Assembly (NCBI GenBank): GCA_964552795.1
Contig: CAZKIO010000007.1
Location: forward strand, 39,548 to 103,547
Origin: JAEUHZ01 sp964552795
GTDB lineage: Bacteria > Planctomycetota > UBA1135 > GCA-002686595
Reading direction: 5' to 3'
Length of the DNA: 64,000 nt
Both the position numbers and the translations under genes were made by a program. This document shows, piece after piece, positions 58,525 through 64,000 of the stretch (position 1 is its first letter; every line of letters begins with the position of its first letter). The notes under the pieces are model-generated. The model saw nothing but the letters and a program-made list of their open reading frames with translations. It did not search any database and had not been told where the DNA came from.

Positions 58525-59568
58525 ATGAGACGCACGACCGCCATCGCCGCCCTGATTGCGCTGCTCGCCTTGACCTCGGCGCGCTGCGCCGAAGCCCCGG
58601 AGCCGACCCCCGTGACCAAGCCCCAAGCCCCCGCCCTCTCCAAGTCCGGCCACGACCTGCAGCCGCTCCCGAAGGAGCGCATCGACGCCGTCGTGAAGAC
58701 CCTGTCGCCGCTGGCCGTCGAGGTCACGCAGCGCTCGGGCACCGAGCGCGCCGGCACGAGCGAACTGCTCGGGGAAAAGCGCAAGGGCGTGTACGTCAGC
58801 GTGGTCGGCGGCTTGCCGCTGTTCCGTTCCGAGGACAAGTTCGACAGCGGCTCGGGCTGGCCGTCGTTCACGCGCCCGATCGACCCCGACCACGTCACGC
58901 TGGTGCGCGACGAGAGCCACGGCATGGTCCGCGTCGAGGTGCGCGACGCGCGTTCTGGCGCGCACCTGGGCCACGTGTTCGACGACGGTCCCGCACCCAC
59001 CGGACAGCGCTGGTGCATCAACGGCGTCGCGCTGAAGTTCCTCCCCGAGGGCGCGCCGGTGCCGCCCGAGTCGCGGCCGGTCGCGACCGAGACGGCGTAC
59101 TTCGCCGGCGGCTGCTTCTGGGGCGTCGAGGACGTGTTCCAGCAGATCCCGGGCGTGATCGACGCCGTGTCGGGCTACATGGGCGGCGCGCAGGACCAGC
59201 CCACGTACAAGCAGGTGTGCGGCGGCGGCACGGGTCACGCCGAGACGGTGCGCGTCGTGTACGACCCCGCGCGCACCAGCTACCAGAAGCTGCTCGAGGT
59301 GTTCTTCCTGAATCACGATCCCACGACGCTGAACCGCCAGGGCCCCGACGTCGGCGACCAGTACCGCAGCGCCGTCTTCGCCAACGACGAAGCGCAGCGC
59401 AAGGCGGCCGAGGCCTACATCGCCGAACTCGCGCGGACGCCGCGCTACGAGAAGCGCAAGATCGTCACGCAGGTGGCGTCCCCCGGTCCCCGGTTCTGGC
59501 CGGCGGAGGAGTACCACCAGGACTACCACAAGAAGCACGGCGGTTCGTGCCGCGTGAAGACGGAGTGA
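58525..59568 (+). CDS. Exported methionine sulfoxide reductase, MsrB-MsrA fusion
   Basis: A 347-residue fusion with a signal peptide (AIAALIALLALTSARCAEA), so it acts outside the cytoplasm. The MsrB domain is first (about 50-175): GVYVSVVGGLPLFRSEDKFDSGSGWPSFTRPI and the catalytic Cys164 in QRWCINGVALKF; the two CxxC zinc pairs of many MsrBs are absent. The MsrA domain follows (about 185-345) with its catalytic Cys197 in AYFAGGCFWGVEDVFQQIPGV, and GYMGG, GHAETVRVVYDP, FFLNHDPTT, GDQYRSAV. It reduces both epimers of methionine sulfoxide in exported proteins. The order B-A is the reverse of PilB-type MsrAB. Strong Shine-Dalgarno site. Confidence 0.95.
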   Translation: MRRTTAIAALIALLALTSARCAEAPEPTPVTKPQAPALSKSGHDLQPLPKERIDAVVKTLSPLAVEVTQRSGTERAGTSELLGEKRKGVYVSVVGGLPLFRSEDKFDSGSGWPSFTRPIDPDHVTLVRDESHGMVRVEVRDARSGAHLGHVFDDGPAPTGQRWCINGVALKFLPEGAPVPPESRPVATETAYFAGGCFWGVEDVFQQIPGVIDAVSGYMGGAQDQPTYKQVCGGGTGHAETVRVVYDPARTSYQKLLEVFFLNHDPTTLNRQGPDVGDQYRSAVFANDEAQRKAAEAYIAELARTPRYEKRKIVTQVASPGPRFWPAEEYHQDYHKKHGGSCRVKTE

Positions 59569-59581
59569 CCGCGCGCCGGCC

Positions 59582-61276
59582 TCAGGGGATGCGGTAGAGT
59601 TCCAGCGTCGGCCCGAGCGTGCGCAGGCGCACGACCTGGAACCCCAGCGGCCAGCACGCGAACGCCGGGCCCGCGAGGAAGTCCGGTCCCCACGCCTGGC
59701 TGCCGTCGTCGATTCGCAAGGGCGACAGGCGCGCGCCGTCCCGGCCCGCTTCGCGCAGCGCGCGCAGCAATTCGTTCTGGATCGGCGGGCCGGGCAGGGT
59801 GCCCATCAGCACCCACTGGATGTCCAGTTCGCGCAGGCGTTCGAGGAGCGCGTCGCCCGCGAGCATGGGATCCACGCGCCCGCGCATGGGGTTCACGAGC
59901 ACGCCGTAGCGTTCCCCTTCGACGCGCCCGGGATCCAGCCCGCTCTGGTACCGCGCCCAGATCGTGTGCCACGGGTAGCGGTTGTTGTCGGCCAGCGCGC
60001 GCTCCTCCGTGAACAGCGGCAGGTCTTGGCCGGGGACGACCGCGATGCGCTCGCCGGGCGCGGCGCGCTCGACGAACGTGCGTGCCGCCTCCTCGAGCGT
60101 GTCCGGCACACGTCGCAGTTCCGCCAGGCGCCAGGCGGGCACGAGCGGCAGGACGAGGAGCAGCGCGCTCGCGGCCGGCCGGCGCGCCGGCAGCACCCAC
60201 GCCGCCGCGCACGCCAGGAACGGCACCAGCGGCAGGGTGTAGCGACCCGCCGTGTCGCTGTAGGCGCCGAAGACCAGGGCATAGGGAGCCGCGAACCCCA
60301 GCACCACGCCCAGGTCGCCGCGCACTGTGCCCAGCGCCTGCACCGGGGCTCGCGCGGCGCCGATCGTCCAGCGCAGGAGTCCCGCCAGCGCCAGCGTGAA
60401 CAGGACCGGATCGTAGTACCACAAGGTCGAGGCCAGCGTCGCGAAGCCGCGGCCGCGGAAGCGATCGAGGAACAGGGGTTGCCCCCACAGCGAGACGGTG
60501 CCCTCGTGGATGCGCGCCTTGGGCGGGCCCTCGAACGCGAACGGGTAGAACCACCACGCCCCCGCGCAGAGCACGAGCAGCACGATGACGATCCCGAGCC
60601 ACGCCGGGATTCCGCGCGCGCGCCGCCGGTTCCACCAACCCGCGGCGACGGCTCCCAGCGCGAGAACGCCGCTGTGCAAGGCACCCAGCGCCGCCGCGGA
60701 GGCGGCTCCCGCAACCGCGTAGCCGCGCGCGTCCGGGCGACGGCGCAGCCGCAGGCTGGCGAGCACCGCCAGGAGCGCCGCGGTGGTGAGCGTCGCGTGC
60801 GGGCGCTCGTTCGGTGAGAACAGGACGTGCAGGAGGCTGGTCGCGACCAACCCCGCGGCGATCAGCGACCGACCGCGATCCAGGAAGTGTCGCGCGAGCG
60901 CGTACGTGGCCGGGACCGCCAGCACTCCGATCCAGGCGCTCACCCCGCGCACCTGCAACCAGATCGCGCTCGCCGCCGCCAGGTGCTCGTCCAGTCGTCG
61001 CGCGCCCTCGGCGGACGTCGACGGCAGCAGCGACACGATCCCCGCCAGGAGGTGCGGGTACATGTTCCAGTTCGGGTCCCGCCACGGCTCGGGCGTCCCG
61101 GCACGGCGCAGTTCCGCCGGGACCACGACGTTGATCCCGTCGCGCGTCACGACGTGCGGCAGCAAGGAGTCCAGACCGCGCAGCCGCAGCCAGGCCGCCG
61201 CGATCGTCAGGACGGCGAGGCACGCTGCCGCACGCAGGCGCGGGTCGCGCCAGTAGGGTCGCTGGAACGCTGCCAA
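59582..61276 (-). CDS. GT39/ArnT-like multi-pass membrane protein
   Basis: About 564 residues with about ten membrane segments and a C-terminal soluble part of about 150 residues. The first loop has PHVVTRDGINVVVPAELRRAGTPEPWRDPNWNMYPHLLAGIVSLL, with Asp and Tyr-Pro residues as in PMT/ArnT-type GT-C enzymes, and HVLFSPNERPHATLTTAALLAVLASL matches the stretch after the second helix. It would use a polyprenyl-phosphate sugar; acceptor unknown. No ATG gives a sensible start. TTG at 61276, 10 nt after a TACCCT box, begins MAAFQRPYWRDPRLRAAA and avoids overlap with the divergent gene; the open frame continues upstream to 61393. Confidence 0.6.
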   Translation of the reverse strand: MAAFQRPYWRDPRLRAAACLAVLTIAAAWLRLRGLDSLLPHVVTRDGINVVVPAELRRAGTPEPWRDPNWNMYPHLLAGIVSLLPSTSAEGARRLDEHLAAASAIWLQVRGVSAWIGVLAVPATYALARHFLDRGRSLIAAGLVATSLLHVLFSPNERPHATLTTAALLAVLASLRLRRRPDARGYAVAGAASAAALGALHSGVLALGAVAAGWWNRRRARGIPAWLGIVIVLLVLCAGAWWFYPFAFEGPPKARIHEGTVSLWGQPLFLDRFRGRGFATLASTLWYYDPVLFTLALAGLLRWTIGAARAPVQALGTVRGDLGVVLGFAAPYALVFGAYSDTAGRYTLPLVPFLACAAAWVLPARRPAASALLLVLPLVPAWRLAELRRVPDTLEEAARTFVERAAPGERIAVVPGQDLPLFTEERALADNNRYPWHTIWARYQSGLDPGRVEGERYGVLVNPMRGRVDPMLAGDALLERLRELDIQWVLMGTLPGPPIQNELLRALREAGRDGARLSPLRIDDGSQAWGPDFLAGPAFACWPLGFQVVRLRTLGPTLELYRIP

Positions 61277-61286
61277 GAGCGCGGCG

Positions 61287-61320
61287 AGGGTACCGCGCCG
61301 GGTTCCGCCGCCGCTATCCT
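61287..61320. promoter_or_regulatory. Divergent -10 elements of the GT39-like and dehydrogenase genes
   Basis: Plus strand: TATCCT (61315-61320), 6 nt before the ATG at 61327. Minus strand: TACCCT (61292-61287), 10 nt before the proposed TTG at 61276. Both fit leaderless or nearly leaderless mRNAs. Confidence 0.45.
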
Positions 61321-61326
61321 GCCGCG

Positions 61327-62454
61327 ATGAACCGGACCCATGCGCTGTTCCTCGCCGCGACGGTGTGCGCGCTGCTCGCCGCCTGCGCGGCACCGTCCAC
61401 GCCTGAGCGCGCGTCGGCCGCGCCGGACGGCGGCGAGACCGTCGGCTCGCTGCGCAACGCGCGCGTCGCGGTGCCGATCGGGACCCGACGCACGCCGCTC
61501 CTGTACCTGGCCGGCGAGCTCTCGCCCGAGCAGGCGGCCGACCTCGCGTCGCTGGCCCCCGACGTGCGCGTGCTCGCCGGCCTGACCCGCGAGCAGGCGC
61601 TGGAGCACGCGCACGAGGCCGACGGCACGGACGCGCGCTTCGCGACGCCGGCGTTCCTGGAGCGTGCGACGCAGCTCGCGTGGATGCAGGCCATGAGCGC
61701 CGGCGTCGACCGCTACGTCGGACTCGAGGCCCTGACCCGCAACGACCGCATCGTCCTCACGAACCTGCGCGGCGTGCACGGCCCGGCGATCGCGGACCAC
61801 GTGTTCGGGCTGTTGCTGACGCTGACGCGCGACCTCGGGTTCCACCGCGCGAACCAGCGCGAGGGCCGCTGGGACCGCAGCGGCTCGGACCTGCGCCCGC
61901 TCGCGCTCCAGGGGCGCACGCTGCTGGTCGTCGGATTGGGAGGCATCGGCGACGAGATCGCGCGGCGCGGGCACGGGTTCGGCATGCGCGTCTTGGCCAC
62001 GCGCCGCAGCGCGGCCGCGGCGCCGCCCTACGTCGAGCGCGTGGGCCGGCCCGAGGATCTGCTGTCGATGCTGCCCGAGGCCGACGTCGTCGCGATCGCC
62101 GTGCCGCTGACCGCGGAGACCGAAGGGCTGTTCGACGCGCACGCGTTCGCGGCGCTCAAACCGGGCGCCTTCCTCGTGAACATCGCGCGCGGCCGCGTCG
62201 TGGACACGGCCGCGCTCATCGACGCGCTCGACAGCGGGCGCCTCGCCGGCGCGGGCCTGGACGTCACCGACCCCGAGCCGCTGCCTCCCGACCATCCTTT
62301 GTGGCGACGTCCGAACGTGGTGATCACGCCGCACGTCGCCAGCGACGCGGAGTTGACTGATGCGCGCGCCTGGGCGCTGCTGCGCGAGAACGTGCGCCGT
62401 TTCGGCGCCGGCGAGCCGCTGCTCAACGTCGTCGACGTGCGCGCCGGGTACTGA
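61327..62454 (+). CDS. Lipoprotein with D-2-hydroxyacid dehydrogenase domain
   Basis: A 375-residue protein that starts with a lipoprotein signal (ALFLAATVCALLAAC, lipobox Cys20) and then carries a D-isomer-specific 2-hydroxyacid dehydrogenase. The NAD-binding loop is TLLVVGLGGIGDEIARRGHGFGMRV. The catalytic Arg is in LVNIARGRVVDTAALI, the Glu in GLDVTDPEPLPPDHPLW and the His in NVVITPHVASDAE. All three are kept, so it should be active. A cytosolic enzyme class with an export signal is unusual because NAD is not expected outside the cytoplasm. The -10 box lies 6 nt before the ATG, which supports the start that includes the signal. Confidence 0.88.
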   Translation: MNRTHALFLAATVCALLAACAAPSTPERASAAPDGGETVGSLRNARVAVPIGTRRTPLLYLAGELSPEQAADLASLAPDVRVLAGLTREQALEHAHEADGTDARFATPAFLERATQLAWMQAMSAGVDRYVGLEALTRNDRIVLTNLRGVHGPAIADHVFGLLLTLTRDLGFHRANQREGRWDRSGSDLRPLALQGRTLLVVGLGGIGDEIARRGHGFGMRVLATRRSAAAAPPYVERVGRPEDLLSMLPEADVVAIAVPLTAETEGLFDAHAFAALKPGAFLVNIARGRVVDTAALIDALDSGRLAGAGLDVTDPEPLPPDHPLWRRPNVVITPHVASDAELTDARAWALLRENVRRFGAGEPLLNVVDVRAGY

Positions 62455-62542
62455 GACGGACGGCGGGAAGCGCCGGCCCGTCCGCCGACGCCCCCCGCCT
62501 CCTCAGGATGCCGCTGGACCTCGACGGCCCAGGGCGCCGCGA

Positions 62543-64000
62543 TCACGGACGGAAGACCGCCCGGATCGCCTCGCTCGTGTTGAACCCGGCGCCGCCGCCG
62601 GCGACGTTGCGGTACCAGAACTGGAAGTGCTCCGACGCGCCGGGGACGATCAGGCTGTTGCCCGAGTTCGCCGGGAACACGGTGAAGTCCAGCGCGCGCA
62701 TCGCGTGGCCGGTGGCGCTCGCCGTGACCGGCGGGCCCAGGCGGAAGATCGGGCTGCCAACGCACAGCCGGCCGTTGCCGAAGGGCACGTTGGTCGCGGT
62801 GTGGCCGTAGAAGAAGAGGCCCGTGCTGTTGGGCGGAGCGCAGCGCGCCATCAGCCGGAAACTGTTGGCCGCGATGCTGACCGAACCGCTCGAGTCCAGG
62901 CGCGCGCCGTAGCCCACCGAGTTGGGACGCGACAGGCACAGGCTGCTCGTGCCGCCCAGCGAGGCGTTGAGCAGCACGGACGCGTTGCTCGAGTCGCGGT
63001 TCGACGTCACGAGGTCGACCGAGCCGTTGCCGTCGAAGTCGGCCGCCGCCATGGCGCCGGGATTGACGCCGACCGTGAAGTGCACGGCCGCGCCGAAGGT
63101 CCCCGCGCCCAGGTTGGGCAACGCGGAGACGCGCCCCGCGTCCTCGTCGGCCGCCGCCAGATCCTTGTCCCCGTCGCCGTCGAGGTCGGCCGCCACGATC
63201 GTTCCGGGGTTGATCCCGCCCATGGCGAACAGGCTCGTGGCGAAGGTGCCGCCGGTGTTGCGCAGGACGACGACGAATCCGATCCCGTTGCTGTCGAGCG
63301 TCGTGGCGAGGTCGACGTCGCCGTCCGCGTCGAGGTCGGCCGCCGCCATGCCCGTGGGCTTGTCGTTCCCCGGCATCAGGATGCTGAGCGGCGCGCCGAA
63401 GGTGCCCGCGCCCAGGTTGAAGAACACGTCCACGCGGCGGCTGTCCGCAGCGGCGACGGCGATGTCCGTGCGGCAATCGCCGTTGAGGTCGTCCAGCGCT
63501 ACGTGGCACGGATCGGTGCCCGTCGCCAGCGTGCCGGCAGCGCTGAAGCCGCCCAGGCCGTTGTTCGCGAGCAGCGAGAGGCTGTTCCCGCTGCGGTTGC
63601 TCGTGACGAGGTCGACGTCGCCGTCGCCGTCGATGTCCGCCGCCGCCATCGCGGCCGGCTCGGCCCCGACGCCGATCTGCCCGCCCAGCGCGAAGACGCC
63701 GCCGGTGTTGATCAGGACCTGCACCGCGTTCACGTTCCTCAGCGTGACCGCGAGATCGAGGTCGAGGTCGCCGTCGAGATCCGCTGCTACGATCGCCGCC
63801 GTGCCGACGTTGTTGCCGACGAGAATCACCTGCCCCGCGGCGAAGGTGCCGTTGCCCAGGTTGTTGAAGATCTCGACGCGGTCGGGGCCGAGGCCGCCCG
63901 AGAGCGTGCCGGTCGCGATCGCGAAGTCCGGTCCGTTGGCGCCGTTGAAGTCGCCGGTCGCCACGCCGTCGGGCTGCAGGCCCACGAGGCCCAGGCTGGT
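62543..64000 (-). CDS. FG-GAP/VCBS repeat secreted protein, 3' part
   Basis: The C-terminal 485 or so residues of a larger secreted protein; the 5' end is beyond the right edge. At least six FG-GAP/VCBS repeats with calcium loops are seen: VAADLDGDLDLDLAVT, AAADIDGDGDVDLVTS, ALDDLNGDCRTDIAVA, AAADLDADGDVDLATT, VAADLDGDGDKDLAAA and AAADFDGNGSVDLVTS. These build an integrin-like beta-propeller. The last 145 residues form a distant copy of the C-terminal domain of the genes at 54447 and 56231 (LFFYGHTATNVPFGNGRLCVGSPIFRLGPP; FQFWYRNVAGGGAGFNTSEAI) but without the CPCGN start. It may be a surface or adhesive protein. Confidence 0.88.
   Translation of the reverse strand, partial: TSLGLVGLQPDGVATGDFNGANGPDFAIATGTLSGGLGPDRVEIFNNLGNGTFAAGQVILVGNNVGTAAIVAADLDGDLDLDLAVTLRNVNAVQVLINTGGVFALGGQIGVGAEPAAMAAADIDGDGDVDLVTSNRSGNSLSLLANNGLGGFSAAGTLATGTDPCHVALDDLNGDCRTDIAVAAADSRRVDVFFNLGAGTFGAPLSILMPGNDKPTGMAAADLDADGDVDLATTLDSNGIGFVVVLRNTGGTFATSLFAMGGINPGTIVAADLDGDGDKDLAAADEDAGRVSALPNLGAGTFGAAVHFTVGVNPGAMAAADFDGNGSVDLVTSNRDSSNASVLLNASLGGTSSLCLSRPNSVGYGARLDSSGSVSIAANSFRLMARCAPPNSTGLFFYGHTATNVPFGNGRLCVGSPIFRLGPPVTASATGHAMRALDFTVFPANSGNSLIVPGASEHFQFWYRNVAGGGAGFNTSEAIRAVFRP

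Overview
This window is GC-rich DNA (apparently above 70 percent, judged by eye) from a free-living bacterium, most likely a planctomycete. The signs are a type III glutamine synthetase, an ECF sigma factor paired with a large membrane Ser/Thr kinase, secreted FG-GAP/VCBS and ASPIC/UnbV proteins, and secreted proteins ending in a cysteine-containing GDG...CPCGN domain. No phage, insertion sequence, CRISPR array or rRNA is visible, so it looks like ordinary chromosome.

Layout. 1-7 kb: start of an SDR oxidoreductase, a 1125-residue TPR/VCBS/ASPIC lipoprotein overlapping an SGNH-type hydrolase, a thioesterase/EamA transporter pair and a divergent NUDIX hydrolase. 7-12 kb: a cyanophycinase-like secreted protein, then ECF sigma factor, Ser/Thr kinase and a small unknown protein. 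12-17 kb: FAD oxidoreductase, DinB-like protein, two family 2 glycosyltransferases, and thiC behind a TPP riboswitch. 17-21 kb: AlkA-like glycosylase, a poly-aspartate protein, type III glutamine synthetase with a MORN-repeat lipoprotein, and tRNA-Met. 21-25 kb: an operon of cupin, a cysteine desulfurase homologue lacking its catalytic cysteine, and cysteine dioxygenase; a divergent histidine kinase; and an unassigned structured RNA of about 140 nt with its own terminator. 25-32 kb: secreted esterase, the gltX-metallophosphoesterase-NHL-Ppx/GppA operon, and divergent adenosine deaminase. 32-43 kb: a beta-propeller/di-haem protein, three GT-C-like membrane proteins around queF, a MarR-DoxX unit with two matching palindromic operators, and a CPBP protease. 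43-54 kb: a REC/PAS histidine kinase, a DUF4863 protein, and a Cus-type metal efflux locus (Cys-rich protein, outer-membrane factor, adaptor, RND pump). 54-64 kb: pseudouridine synthase, two secreted proteins with the shared C-terminal domain, a DUF4126/zinc-ribbon membrane protein, MsrB-MsrA fusion, another GT-C protein, a lipoprotein 2-hydroxyacid dehydrogenase, and the 3' part of an FG-GAP protein.

A recurring regulatory feature is a TAnnnT hexamer 6-10 nt before the start codon of many promoter-proximal genes, without a Shine-Dalgarno sequence. This suggests that leaderless transcripts are common. Only a few genes, such as those at 56231 and 58525, have strong Shine-Dalgarno sites. Functions are inferred from sequence motifs read by eye; no database search was run.
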